Shown here piece by piece: positions 26,850 through 37,019 of a DNA stretch of 42,500 nucleotides. The notes beneath the pieces are model-generated. The model did no database searches. It worked only from the letters and a program-made list of their open reading frames with translations, and had not been told where the DNA came from. Origin of the DNA: Mesostigma viride (taxonomy: Eukaryota; Streptophyta; Mesostigmatophyceae; Mesostigmatales; Mesostigmataceae); contig RPFO01000156.1 in NCBI GenBank assembly GCA_009746045.1, positions 3,113,762-3,156,261 of the forward strand, in the 5' to 3' direction. Both the position numbers and the translations under genes were made by a program. Positions within the stretch are counted from its first letter, which is position 1, and the number at the start of each line of letters is the position of its first letter.

Positions 26850-28235
26850 ATGCCTCGTGGGAAGGCCGGCGACGGCGACAAAGGCGAGGAGGAGAGGCCT
26901 GTGGAGACGGGCCAGGTGGTGCGAAAGGAGAAGGAGCCCATGGCGGGGGAAGCGATCCCTGCTAGCAACGGTGACGGGAGCAAGAGGCCGGGAGGCAAGC
27001 GCAAACACGAGGAGGCGGTGGAGGAGGCCAAGCGGGCGCGGGCGGAGTGGCCTTCGGATGCTGTGCTGGTGGCTGGCGGACAACCAACGCTGGAGAAACG
27101 TAAGAGGGACTTGTCCTCTGACGATAATGGTAAGCGTCGTCATGTAGACGTGCCCTCCCCCAACCCTGCTGGCCCGAGTGGTGTCGTAACTGTGACGCCC
27201 GCTGTGGCTGGTGTCGTTACTGTGACGCCCCTGTGGCTGAGACAGTTAGGGCGTTACCGGGGTCGAGGCCTCACATGAGCGCCGTGACCGTCATGAATGG
27301 CCAAAAGCCTCTCTGTCCACCATTAGCGCAGGAAGCACTAGATAAATGGCTTGAGGACATGGAGCTGATGGTGCTCTCTGTGGACCCCACTGTGAATCTA
27401 GTGCAAGTCTTTCATTCCTCAACATGCAACCGGGATTCCTCTGAACGTGTGCGAGAAGACTAGGGTAGCTGTGAAGGACAAGCTCACCAGGGCACAGTTC
27501 CTGGATGGTCTGAGGGAGGAGTTTTCAGATAAGGTTTTAAACCTCACAAACTACTATAAACACCAGTATGACACGTTCGAGATCATTGGCCCTGTTGCAG
27601 AGGAGTGGGCCAGGCTCAACCGTATCAGAGACAAGGGGGCCAAGTATGGCTTCCTGGTCACAGATAGAGCCTTGGCAGACTATTTCCTGGACCGAATGGG
27701 GTTGAGTGTGGATGGGAGGAACAGTGCCCGCATGTTTCTGAACCAGACAGATGGGTCCTTGCGTGCTCTAGAGCTGGTTATCCTTAGTATCAGGAAGCCA
27801 GACCCTGCCTGCAAAGCCATTCAGTCCCACGGCAGCAATGCCACCTCCGCTGCACAGGCCCAAGGTGATGTCCCCGGGTACCCAGCCCGTGGGGCAAGGC
27901 CTAACAAGCGTAGGCGCTTCAGGCGCCAGAGGAATGGGGCTCAGGGTGGCAAGGGTGCAGGTTCCCAAGGAGGGGTTGGGAGCCAGCAAGCTGGTGGTCA
28001 GCAGGGCAAGGGTGGCCAAGGGCAAGGCAAGAGCCAAGCTCAAGGCAATCAGGGCAAGCAGGGTGGGCAGTCTCAGGGAGGCCAGGGGAAGCCTGGCAAG
28101 GGTGGGGCTGGGTCTGGGAAGAAGGGTGGAGCATGTTTTGTGTGTGGCAAGGAGGGTCACTGGCGTCGTGAGTGCCCTGACCGGAAGGCCAAGCCTCAGC
28201 TGGGGCAGGAGGCCAGTCTGGGCAGCAGTGACTAG
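26850..28235 (+). pseudogene. Element B Gag, frameshifted
   Basis: ATG at 26850 (MPRGKAGDGDKGEE) matches Met-414 of A's fusion ORF. Parts: a charged basic N-terminus with KRKHEEAVEE, a capsid-like domain (LDKWLEDMEL ... YYKHQYDTFE), a Gly/Gln/Lys-rich tract and one CCHC zinc knuckle (CFVCGKEGHWRREC). Frame breaks compared with A lie near 27230 and near 27457. A 2-bp insertion near 28196 then moves the end of the ORF off the ancestral TGA-CTAG and onto TAG at 28233-28235. Confidence 0.85.
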
Positions 28236-28283
28236 CTACATCATCCCCTGTAAATAGTCAATCACCCCCTGAGTGAGGAAGGT

Positions 28284-29420
28284 GTGCTGGATGTACATAA
28301 GGATGGGGGTGTGCCCCTTGTACAGCACCAAGGGTGTAAGGATGTTGTTCTTCCACTGGATTGCAATAACAATGCTGCAGCTGAATTCCCTATGCCTCAT
28401 GCAGGTGGGTCTCCAGCAGGTGCTGGCCTGGAGGGCCAAAGGACCTTGCTGGAAGGGCCTGGAGCGGTCCAGGGAGCAGGACCTGCATGGCTTGGGGAGT
28501 CAGGATGGCCTGCAGGGAAGCCCTGGAACCTCAGGAGTGGATCATGTGTCCCCACACACGGTTCAGACGTCTCGCCAGGTCAGTACTGAGAGAGTGCTGA
28601 GCTATGCTGAGGCTGGCCATAGGTTGCATCACATGTTTGGACATTCTGGGCAGGCAGCAATGTTTGCTTGGAAGTTAGGTAGGGAGCCTTTGTGGGAGGC
28701 ATGCCAGGCTGCTGCTGAGAACTGTGGTTGCCAGGAGAATGCTGTTCACCCACCCCAGTCCCATGCTAGGGAGCCTGCTAGGGAGCGTGGCGACATCCAG
28801 ATGGATATCCAGCATATCAGGGGCTTGTATATATTAGTGGGGTGGACAGGTTCAGTAGATATAGACTGATAGATTCTACCTGGTATGCAGGAGCATCACT
28901 TGTTGTTGGGTATGAAGGCCCTGATCCCAGGCTTTGGGGTATGCAAGAGTGTGCAGGCAGACTTGCAGTTTGACTGTTTGCTCAAGCATCAGGACCAGCT
29001 GCCTTGTAAGCTGGTAGTAGTCCCCAGGGAGAGTCATGGGCAGCAAGGGGCTGTAGAGAGATCCATACGTGAGGTGAAGACAGTGGTGCTAGCAGCAGAG
29101 TCAGTGCCACTTGTGGCATCTGCCTTAGAGAGGGCAGCCTGGTGTAAGGGGATAGAAGAGCAGCTGAACCACAGGGTTAATTATTACTTTGATGGTGTGG
29201 CTGTCTCTCCCCTGGCCCTGCAGTATAGCTTACTACCTGAGAATGTGGTGCAGGCCAGTCTTAGAAAGGCAGACAGGCTGTTTGCCCAGCTGAGACGTAA
29301 GGACAAGAACTGGAATGTGCTGAGGCCTCAGGTGGGGCTGAAGGTCAGGATGTGGAAGGAACCATCTATTCCAGGCAAGCGGGGGAAGTGGCAGGATGGG
29401 GTTGTCACTCGTGTGGAGAA
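28284..29420 (+). pseudogene. Element B integrase, frameshifted
   Basis: The pol leader (LDVHKDGGVPLVQHQG) and the integrase region follow gag. Zinc-binding region HHMFGH ... NCGCQ (the Cys pair has one residue between, where two are usual), then core motifs MDIQHI (first Asp), ADLQFD (second Asp) and GAVERSIRE (Glu, 31 residues later). A frame change occurs in the leader near 28400-28520, a base is lost near 28850 (in GTGGGGTGG), and another near 29420. The C-terminal part includes VGLKVRMWKEP. The stop that breaks A at the equivalent of 29043 is absent here. Confidence 0.85.
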
Positions 29421-31802
29421 GCTAACAGATCTTGCCTGGTGGCTTTGGAAAAGGATCCAAGGCACGTGTACAGGTTGTCCTGGGCTCATGTCAAGGAGAG
29501 AAGGCCACATGCAATCTGGCCTGCAGACGGGCCAGGCCCTCCCAGCTGGGTTGAGGAGCCAGGCCAGAGCCAGGCAGCAGCAGCTAACAATCCTCTGGTG
29601 GTGGATGATGGTCTGTCCCTACTGGAAGATGACGAGCAGGAGGCTGCTGAAGCAACTGTCACAAGGCCAGAGGGGACGGGGCAGCCACCTAAGGCCCGGG
29701 GGCCTCTCATGGCGGACGTCATCCGAGCACTCATGCGCAGCAAACATGATCCCAAGGTATCCAAGCTCACGGGGTGGGGGTCGTGCTGGGCAGCTACAAT
29801 GGAGGTAGATACCAACTCACAGGTGTCTGTCATCAGGGAAGAGGATGCTGTAGGCTTACAGATGTCCCATCCCAGTTGCCTTGCTGTGTCTGATTTCTCA
29901 GGAAAGGTGTCCATGAAGATCCTTGGGGAAGTGAGTGTGCCTATCTTAGGGGTGCCCACCACGTTCTGTGTGGTAGAGGGCTATCAGGGGCCTGCCATTC
30001 TGGGTCAGAACTTCTTGTGCATGCCAGGGGTTACTTTGACCTCTGATGAGTTGGCACTAGAAGGCAGGGGCAGCCTCCCCCTTGAAAGATATCACTATTC
30101 CCAGGGTCTTGCAGTGGCGGTGAAGGCTGTTAAGAGTCAGCCAGCTGAGGGTCCTCAAGGTCAGGAGCCCATAGCTGAGGACCTGTTGATAATCCCAACC
30201 ACCTTTGATCCACGGCAGTTAGGGGTAAACAGGTACCAGATAGCTGCTCACAGTCCTATTCCCTGGCGCCAGCTAGTCGAGATGATGCAAAGCCCCAAGA
30301 TGGCTAAGGCATGGACTCTTGGCTTTGTTGCTTCTGGGCATGAGTGGATAGTTTCCAACTGTGCAGAACCTGTGGATGAGCTGCCAGAAGTTCACCAGCT
30401 GCTCAGATTGATGTTTGTCCTCAAGCTCAAGGAGGTAGATGGTGTCCAGGTGCCACATGTCAGACCAGTTGTAACCGAGTATCATGGCACTGGCCAGTTG
30501 TTAGATGAGGAGCTCTATACTCCAGGGATGCTGCATGACACGTGGAGGATTCTGCTGTGTATATTTCTGTCTTTTCTGGTCAAGGGTGTGCCCTATAGCT
30601 CTGTGCTGATTGATTTCAAGAGGGCTTTTCTCAAGGGTGACCAAGATCAGGCTAGGCAGACTTGGAGAGATATCCCTCCTTTCTTTGTGACTGTACCTGC
30701 TGTATGGAGAGCAGAGATAAAGGCCAGGTACCTGAGAATTCTGAAAGGGTTGGAAGGTCTCAGGTCCAGTCCCATTATCTGGAGAAAGAGCCTAGAGAAA
30801 TTCTTGAAGAATACTTGTGGGTTTTCTGTGTCTCCAGTGGATCCCTGTTTGTTCCAAGGGTCCCACAACGGCCTTCCTGTCTTTGCCTCACTGCATGGTG
30901 ATGACCTGCATCTTATAGGTCCACCAGACTGGGTTGAGGCTGTTTTGGCCAAGATCCAGAAGCGGTTTGAGCTGGGTAAGATACAGCACATGGTGGAGAA
31001 TGAGCCTATGGTCTTCTGTGGCATGCAGGCTACGTTGTTCCAAGCCAAAGGTTCGTGGTTCATCAGGATGGAGGGTGGTAAGGACTATCCACAGCAGATT
31101 GTAGATGCATTGCAGGAGCCCATCACGCAGGCTAGGTGTGCTACCATCAGGGGCATGCTGGCATGGCTTGCAAGTATATGTGCCCCTGACTTGCTGGTTT
31201 TGAGTCGACTTACTGATTCCCAGCTGGTTGAGGTGGGTGCTGAGAGTGTGGTGCAGGCTGTAGTGATGTCTCCCCCTCTTATACTGGGTCCTGTGGATTT
31301 GTACAAGCCCCTTGACATGATCCTTTATGTGGACAGTTCTATGGATAATAGGAAGGTCACAGAAGTCAGGGGCAGGGCAGCAACATTAGTCACCCTGGAG
31401 CAAGATCACACCTCACTTGTTACCTGGTACAGTCGGTTGCAGAACAGGGTTACACCCAGCAGTGATATTGCTGAGTGCAGGGCAATCTGTGAAGGGCTGC
31501 ATACTGCTCTTTACTTGAGGGAGCTCTTCTACCAGCTATGTCAAGTGGCTTCCTGTAGGTTGCAGCTGCACACACTGGTGAGGACTGATAGCATGGGCAT
31601 GGTGCAATTTGTGCACAGGCAGCTAGCCAGGAGCAGGGACCTTGACTACTTGTTGCTCAAGGAGATGTCCTACCTAGCTCACATTGAACATGTGCCTGGT
31701 GTGGATAACCCTGCAGATGCCCTCACCAAGCTGGAGGAGAAGGCGGAGAGGCAGTACCCCCTGCTCCGTGGGCTCATGGACCCCTTGCACGGGCGGCCAT
31801 AG
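29352..31802 (+). CDS. Element B protease-like domain, reverse transcriptase and RNase H (816 aa)
   Basis: Open from ATG 29352; homology with A in this frame begins near 29420, after a lost base, so the first 20 or so residues are out-of-frame text. Asp-153 begins a retropepsin-like domain: VDTNSQVSVI, then DFSGKVSMKILGEV and the C-terminal PAILGQNFL motif. Thr is present but the usual Gly of the triad is Asn. Reverse transcriptase: motif A LIDFKRAFLKGD with Asp-421, GLRSSPIIW, and the catalytic box LHGDD with Asp-517 and Asp-518. RNase H: candidate Asp-661 (YVDSSMD), Glu-708 (AECRAI), Asp-746 (RTDSMG), and the copia tail NPADALTKLE. This half is fully open, in contrast to the rest of B. Confidence 0.9.
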   Translation: MEGTIYSRQAGEVAGWGCHSCGEANRSCLVALEKDPRHVYRLSWAHVKERRPHAIWPADGPGPPSWVEEPGQSQAAAANNPLVVDDGLSLLEDDEQEAAEATVTRPEGTGQPPKARGPLMADVIRALMRSKHDPKVSKLTGWGSCWAATMEVDTNSQVSVIREEDAVGLQMSHPSCLAVSDFSGKVSMKILGEVSVPILGVPTTFCVVEGYQGPAILGQNFLCMPGVTLTSDELALEGRGSLPLERYHYSQGLAVAVKAVKSQPAEGPQGQEPIAEDLLIIPTTFDPRQLGVNRYQIAAHSPIPWRQLVEMMQSPKMAKAWTLGFVASGHEWIVSNCAEPVDELPEVHQLLRLMFVLKLKEVDGVQVPHVRPVVTEYHGTGQLLDEELYTPGMLHDTWRILLCIFLSFLVKGVPYSSVLIDFKRAFLKGDQDQARQTWRDIPPFFVTVPAVWRAEIKARYLRILKGLEGLRSSPIIWRKSLEKFLKNTCGFSVSPVDPCLFQGSHNGLPVFASLHGDDLHLIGPPDWVEAVLAKIQKRFELGKIQHMVENEPMVFCGMQATLFQAKGSWFIRMEGGKDYPQQIVDALQEPITQARCATIRGMLAWLASICAPDLLVLSRLTDSQLVEVGAESVVQAVVMSPPLILGPVDLYKPLDMILYVDSSMDNRKVTEVRGRAATLVTLEQDHTSLVTWYSRLQNRVTPSSDIAECRAICEGLHTALYLRELFYQLCQVASCRLQLHTLVRTDSMGMVQFVHRQLARSRDLDYLLLKEMSYLAHIEHVPGVDNPADALTKLEEKAERQYPLLRGLMDPLHGRP

Positions 31803-32802
31803 AGACCAGGCCTTGCTTCAGCTTGGGTGTCCCCGGTGGGTTGTTTGACCAAAGTGCCAAGTGGTGACTGGTGCTTGCTGGTTGACAACCGGTCCTTCAG
31901 GGTTAGGTACACCCTCCTGGACAGGAGTTGGTTGGGAATACACTCCTACCAGCTGAGAATCTTGCCTGGCCCTCCCCATGGGGTTCAGAAGAGTCGCCAG
32001 GACTTAAGTCGACGCCTTTGGCCTCAAACAGTTAGGCCATGCAAGGGCAACCCGAATGCTGGTTCTTACAGGTTGCTGTATATATGTTTTCTAGTGCTTG
32101 TTTCCAACCTGTTGCTAATAAAGAACCTGGTTGTGTGACCATGTGACATGGTTGCCAGGGAGCCACATTCTGGGTTATATAATGCTTGAATAAAACATAA
32201 TCATGTCATTTTCATGTTGTTCTCTCATGGTTGTCATGTCTTGTTAAAGTTCCAGGTCACCTTTAAACCTGGAGGTTGGGGTGGGGTTCAATTCCCCAGC
32301 AGAGCCACAGCCTGGCATGAATGACTCCTGGGCTTAACACCCAGTGAAGACATGGGCTCCCCAAGGAGGCAGCATTTATCTAGGTACTACCTGGGTTCCT
32401 TGAGCAGAAGGGAAAGGTTGGCCAAGGCGGGCGCCATAAGAACGGGCGCCTGTGATAACTGTGAAAGACCAGGAACTCACAATAGTACGTTCTTGGCATC
32501 CTGTAATCCCAGCCATTGACCTAGGTAATGTGCCTTGACATTAATCCAACACCAAGTTCCCAAGGAAAGGTTGGGAGCTGACCAAGGGGTCAGGGGATAA
32601 CCTGGGGTGACCTCTGATTCACTGGCCAGTATACCTAGACTGATCCAAAGGCACATATGTTGTGTTCCCAAAAGGAAGGCAGGAACCTGGGCCTTGACAG
32701 GTCTGATCAACCTCAAGGGACCAAGCGATCTGTGGCTGAAGTGGGCACAGGCTAGGTTAGGTTGTTTCAAGCTGATCCAGCTCCAAAAAAGGAAAGGGTT
32801 GG
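31803..32802 (+). other. Element B 3' untranslated region (1 kb)
   Basis: No convincing ORF. It contains AATAAA-type signals near 32113 and 32190, a tRNA T-arm-like hairpin at 32283-32297, and a terminal purine-rich AAAAAAGGAAAGGG at 32785-32798, which is the likely polypurine tract next to the LTR. It is long for a copia element. Confidence 0.65.
32283..32297 (+). other. tRNA T-arm / Pol III B-box-like hairpin in B's 3' UTR
   Basis: GGGG-TTCAATT-CCCC forms a 4-bp stem with a TTCRANY loop and fits the B-box consensus, and GCAGAGCCA follows shortly after. I could not draw the rest of a cloverleaf or find an A box, so this is not called a tRNA or SINE. Confidence 0.3.
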
Positions 32803-33451
32803 AGTTAGCATTTTTGGGCAACCAATATGCTAAGTGGATGCAGTTTGGAAAGACCTTTCCAACGCCGTGCTGACCGCCTGAAACAGACAAGGGACAAGAA
32901 AGATATGAGGTCCCGAAGTCCTAGCCGTCCGCGGTCGGCGAGGGTGCAACCTTCTGGGGTAGTGGACAGGACACGTGGCAGGCCGTGCCTGCACAGGCTT
33001 AGCCTGACTATCACGTGACTGTAGTCCACGTAGACCAGGAGGGCCAGCAGCCTGCGACTGGTGGGGTACTGGAACTGGCACAAGGCTGCAAGGATACTAG
33101 GACTTGCAGGCTTGTGACAGGTCCTGTACTTCCTAGGCTGCAGGTGGCTAGGTAAATCCAGTTCGTCCTGGCTCTGCAAGGATGCCAGTGGACGTTGAGG
33201 ATTTGCTAGCAAGCCTGCAATGTGCCTCGTCACGCCGATGGGAACGAGGAGCAACAAAGAGGCATATAGCTTGGTCATGGGGATGGCCAAGCTATCTCGG
33301 AAGCACGCGCTCTGGTTGCCCACTTGAACGCGGAAGCGACCAACAAGGTGTGGCTTGGTGTTTGGGCTAAAAGTTGCTGTCCTCCAGCAATTGGCTCAAG
33401 CTTTGCGTGAAAGACCAAGAGCTCACACGCTCTGGGCTTGTTTGTCTAACT
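32803..33451 (+). repeat. 3' LTR of element B (649 bp)
   Basis: Matches 24974-25626 except for three substitutions and a 4-bp gap. It is followed by the ATGTG duplication at 33452-33456. Confidence 0.95.
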
Positions 33452-33456
33452 ATGTG
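33452..33456. other. Right target-site duplication of element B (ATGTG)
   Basis: Same five bases as 24969-24973; element C's integrase resumes at 33457 in the expected frame. Confidence 0.95.
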
Positions 33457-34862
33457 GCCACCCCGCCACTGGCTAGAGGAAAGCTAGTAGGGGATGTGAT
33501 ACACGTGGTGAAGGACACGGTGTATTACTTGGTCCTAAAAGATGCCTGGTCTATGTAGGTTTGTGGTGATAGAACCCTTGCCAGGCATGGCCAATGAACA
33601 ACTGCACAGGGCCCTGCTGATTGCATTAGCACGGTATCATCCCCAGGAAAAATTAATGCTGGATCAGCAGTTCACGTGGATACAAGATTATCCTGATCTG
33701 CCCAAGGTAGACATTGCTGGGGCTCAAGATCATGAACGCCAGGGGATGATTGAACGTACCATGCGTGCTATCAGGGACCTAATAAAGAAAAATCAGTCCA
33801 GGGTAGCAGAATCTGGGAGCTATGCTGATAGGACAGCGTGGGCAGCTGAGGTGTGCAGAACTCTGAACACCAAACCCCTCATGTCTTCTCCTTTTGGTGA
33901 AATAACATCAATTGGCCTGCAATCAGGTAGCTACTCTCAGGAGGTACTAGACCACTACAACACGCAAAGGCAACACTTGGCCAAGTTGCTGGCAAAGAAG
34001 GACAAAAGTAATGCCAGGCCTGTGTTTGAAGGGGGGGATCAGGTGCTCTACTATAGGGAGGGGGAAGGGAACAAAGCCCACTCTGGTAGATGGCATGGTC
34101 CAGCTGAAATCATCAGGTTGTCAGAAACAGGTGACACGGTGACTATTCAGCATCACAGAGAGCGAATGGTTGGCAAGCATAGGCTGAAGCTTTATTACCC
34201 TCCTTTGGCAGACGTGTCAGGGGTAGAATTTTTGGTCATGGATTCAGAGCCTCAGTCTGGTGGGTTGGTCTCACCCAGTGAATTGGCCAGGGACATAGCT
34301 GATGCAAGCAATACAACCATAGACGCTCCTGTGTTCCTCAGTGGTGCAGCCCCACCACAGCCCAACGGTCCACCTGGGCAGGAGGAACGTGCACTGGATG
34401 AGCAGCAGGTCGCTCCTCCCTCATCTCAGGAACAGCCAAACGAAGCAGCAGATCCTGTTGTCCCCAGGAATAAATTTGCTGAGGCTTTAAAAGCTCTACA
34501 TAGAGCACACACTGCCAAGGCACAAATGGCAGCAGGTGCAGCACAAGTCAATGCTGTGGGTGAATCTAACCAGGATCCCAGTATTCTGGCAGTAGACACA
34601 CAGGCACAGGTGAGCATCATCAGTGCACAAGCTGTATCTGGCCTAAGTCTGCAACGCTCGCCATGGGCTAGAGTGTCAGATTTTTCAGGCAAAACAAAAA
34701 TGGCAGTCAAAGGCCAAGTGCTAATTCCCATTCTGGGTGTGCCCACTCCCTAGTTCCAGGTAGTAGAGGGCTACAAGGGGAATGCACTGCTGGGGGAACC
34801 ACTTGTCTCATACCCTGGAGTAGTCATCTCAGCTGGGAGGTTGAGCGTGACTGGGGTGGGGC
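33457..34862 (+). pseudogene. Element C integrase core and protease-like domain, 3' part, broken
   Basis: Continuation of the ORF cut at 24973. First ATPPLARGKLVGDVIHVV supplies the first catalytic Asp, then the frame ends at 33558. The next frame, from 33542, carries MLDQQFTW (second Asp) and QGMIERTMR (Glu, 29 residues later), an SH3-like region (GDQVLYYREG) and a linker. The retropepsin-like domain starts at DTQAQVSII (nt 34595) and includes DFSGKTKMAVKGQV. An in-frame TAG at 34751-34753 interrupts it, after which FQVVEGYKGNALLG continues the same frame. A further frame change near 34863 leads into the reverse transcriptase ORF. Integrase before protease again. Confidence 0.85.
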
Positions 34863-36638
34863 ATGCAGGTCACCCTGGACCATTTCAAAATTCCTTTAAC
34901 ACAGATCAGTGATGGCATGGAAGCAGCCATCAATGCTGTCAACTCCAAATACCTCCCAGGTCAGGAACCCTGTGTTGATTCCCTCATTCATTCTCAGAAG
35001 CTACACCCCTCTGCGTTTGGGCTTGGTAGATGGGACATTGCGTCCATGTCTCCCTTGTCCTATGATGATGTGGTCAAAGACTGTCAAACGCAGATTGGTT
35101 TTCTGAAATGGATGGAAGCCTTTAACAGGGCTAGAGAGGAATGGGTTTGTCCTGATCCACGTGGTAAGTCCCAGGTACCACCTGTAACACCGATTGAGGC
35201 ACTGCTGCCACAAGGGGCCAGAAAGCTCAGGCTGAAGTTTGTCTGCAAGCATAAACCCCAGGCAGATGGGACACCTCCCATTTTTCATGCCAGACCTTGT
35301 GTCACGGAGTTCAGGGGCTCCACTGAGCTAACAGAGGCTGAACTGTATACCCCTGCTGGTATTCAGCAGACGTCTCTTAAGGTCCTGTTGGCAACGTTCC
35401 TTCACCATCTGAATGCTGGCAAGGACTACGTGTGTAAAGCCACTGACATTAAACGAGCCTTCCTCAAAGGCAACCTTGACATAGCCCAAAAGGTGTGGAG
35501 GGGTCAAGTCTATGTGGTAAACACTCCCAAAGTCTGGTCTGGGGACATCAAGGAACCTCACCTAAGGCCTAACTTGGGGGTGGAAGGGCTACAGTCAGCA
35601 CCTAAAATTTTTAGGCTGTCTGCCCAAGAGGTCTTCCTGAAGCTGGGGGCCCAGTATGATGATATTGACCCTTGTTTGTTCACCATCCCTCATCCTGCTG
35701 GTATGATGATGTTTGTGTGGCATGGGGATGATCAGCTCATTACTGGTCCCAGGGCAGCTGTGGATGATTTTATTGCTCAAGTGTCTGCTAGCTTTGAATT
35801 AGGCAAGCAGCTGGAGCTGGGGAAAGATATTGTCAAGTTTTGTGGCATCATTCTGAACCTGTTTCAGGAGCAGAAGGCGTGGGTGTGTTCTCTCAAAGCA
35901 TCCCCTGAATACGTCACGTCTTGCAAAGATGTTCTCCCCTCAGACATCACTCCTGATCTCTGTCCCACTATTAGGGGTAAGCTAGGGTGGCTGTGTGCCA
36001 CGTGTGCTCCTCATCTGGCAGTGGTCAGCAGAGTGGATGATGATGTCCTCATGGAGGTTGGGTCTAGGGCTATTAAACAGGTGTTGCATGATGGCCCTCC
36101 CCTTATTCTTCATGCCTTGGATCTGTTCCAACCCATCCACATCACATGCATGATGGACAGTTCCATGGAGTCACGGGTAATCACTAAGGTACAAGCCAGA
36201 GAGGCAGGTTTATTTATGTTGTCTAACCCCACAGGCAAGCAGTCTTTGGTTTCCTGGTTCAGCAGACTCCACAAGCGCAAGGCAGTCAGCAGCAATGTAG
36301 CAGAATGCCGTGCTGTGGTCTCTTCTGTGTTGCATGCCAGGTACTTGAACCATCTGTTGGTGTGGTTGCAGCATCAGGCTGGTAGTTATGCTGGTGTCAA
36401 ATCCCATCTGCTGACTGACAGTGAATCCCTTCTCTCTTTCCTGGTCGACAACCCCTTGGCTGTGCACACTGATTTGGACTGGATTGTCCTCAAGCAGGAG
36501 TGTACCTACCTGGAGTCCAAGACTCACATCAGAGACCCTGACAATGCAGCGGATGCACTGACAAAAGTGCCCCAAGCTGCAGGGCCTCAGTATAGAGTCC
36601 TATACAAGCTGATGAACCCGTATGACGGCAGAGGGTGA
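34863..36638 (+). CDS. Element C reverse transcriptase and RNase H (591 aa)
   Basis: Open frame from ATG 34863. Reverse transcriptase motif A ATDIKRAFLKGN with Asp-195, GLQSAPKIF, and the catalytic box VWHGDD with Asp-289 and Asp-290. RNase H candidates: Asp-432 (MMDSSMES), Glu-481 (AECRAV) and Asp-519 (LTDSESL). The tail DPDNAADALTKV matches the copia C-terminus. The ORF itself has no defect, but in this copy it is separated from the upstream domains by frameshifts, a stop and element B, so it is probably not expressed as part of Gag-Pol. Confidence 0.9.
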   Translation: MQVTLDHFKIPLTQISDGMEAAINAVNSKYLPGQEPCVDSLIHSQKLHPSAFGLGRWDIASMSPLSYDDVVKDCQTQIGFLKWMEAFNRAREEWVCPDPRGKSQVPPVTPIEALLPQGARKLRLKFVCKHKPQADGTPPIFHARPCVTEFRGSTELTEAELYTPAGIQQTSLKVLLATFLHHLNAGKDYVCKATDIKRAFLKGNLDIAQKVWRGQVYVVNTPKVWSGDIKEPHLRPNLGVEGLQSAPKIFRLSAQEVFLKLGAQYDDIDPCLFTIPHPAGMMMFVWHGDDQLITGPRAAVDDFIAQVSASFELGKQLELGKDIVKFCGIILNLFQEQKAWVCSLKASPEYVTSCKDVLPSDITPDLCPTIRGKLGWLCATCAPHLAVVSRVDDDVLMEVGSRAIKQVLHDGPPLILHALDLFQPIHITCMMDSSMESRVITKVQAREAGLFMLSNPTGKQSLVSWFSRLHKRKAVSSNVAECRAVVSSVLHARYLNHLLVWLQHQAGSYAGVKSHLLTDSESLLSFLVDNPLAVHTDLDWIVLKQECTYLESKTHIRDPDNAADALTKVPQAAGPQYRVLYKLMNPYDGRG

Positions 36639-37019
36639 AGTGCCTCAGCCTAGGGTTGTTAGCACCAGATAGGAGGGTGGTCATGGGGTGGCAGGGACTG
36701 AAGTGTCCACCCGTAGACTCTCTTTGCGTCATTAAAGATTGAGGTCAGAAGGGTCCTCCTTTATTGATGGCTTGTTGTTTGTCAATAAAACGTGTGTAGT
36801 TTTTATATTTCTGACTTGGTTTTCCCAAATACAGGCATCCAGCCAGTGTGGATGTTATATCCAACACGGAGGAGCTATGGGCGCTTTTAATAATGCATCT
36901 CTTTCAGTGTCCTGGTTGTCCCTGTGGGGATCGAACCTTGTTTATAAGCAGTAGGTTGGCATATGAGTGGGTTGTGGGAAGAGTCTTCCCCTCACTCCCC
37001 AAAGAAAAGTAATAATGGG
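36639..37019 (+). other. Element C 3' untranslated region
   Basis: 381 bp between the RNase H stop and the 3' LTR. Contains CAATAAAACG near 36784 and a purine-rich CCAAAGAAAAGTAATAATGGG just before the LTR, the probable plus-strand primer site. No ORF of interest. Confidence 0.6.

Larger units (their letters stand above)
24974..33451 (+). mobile_element. Element B: full-length but frameshifted copia-type LTR retrotransposon (8478 bp)
   Basis: LTRs 24974-25626 (653 bp) and 32803-33451 (649 bp) have AGTTAG...CTAACT ends, differ by three substitutions and one 4-bp indel, and are flanked by ATGTG. It is the same family as element A, but complete. Order: upstream ORF (25654-26791), gag (26850-28235), integrase (about 28284-29420), protease-like, reverse transcriptase and RNase H (ORF 29352-31802), long 3' UTR. 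At least six single-base or small indels break the upstream ORF, gag and integrase, while the reverse transcriptase ORF of 816 codons is intact. It was probably mobilised by proteins from another copy. Confidence 0.95.

Noticed and set aside
36900-36950. GGATCGAACC in C's 3' UTR as a tRNA gene or SINE B box
   Set aside because: No A box at the expected distance and no cloverleaf around it.
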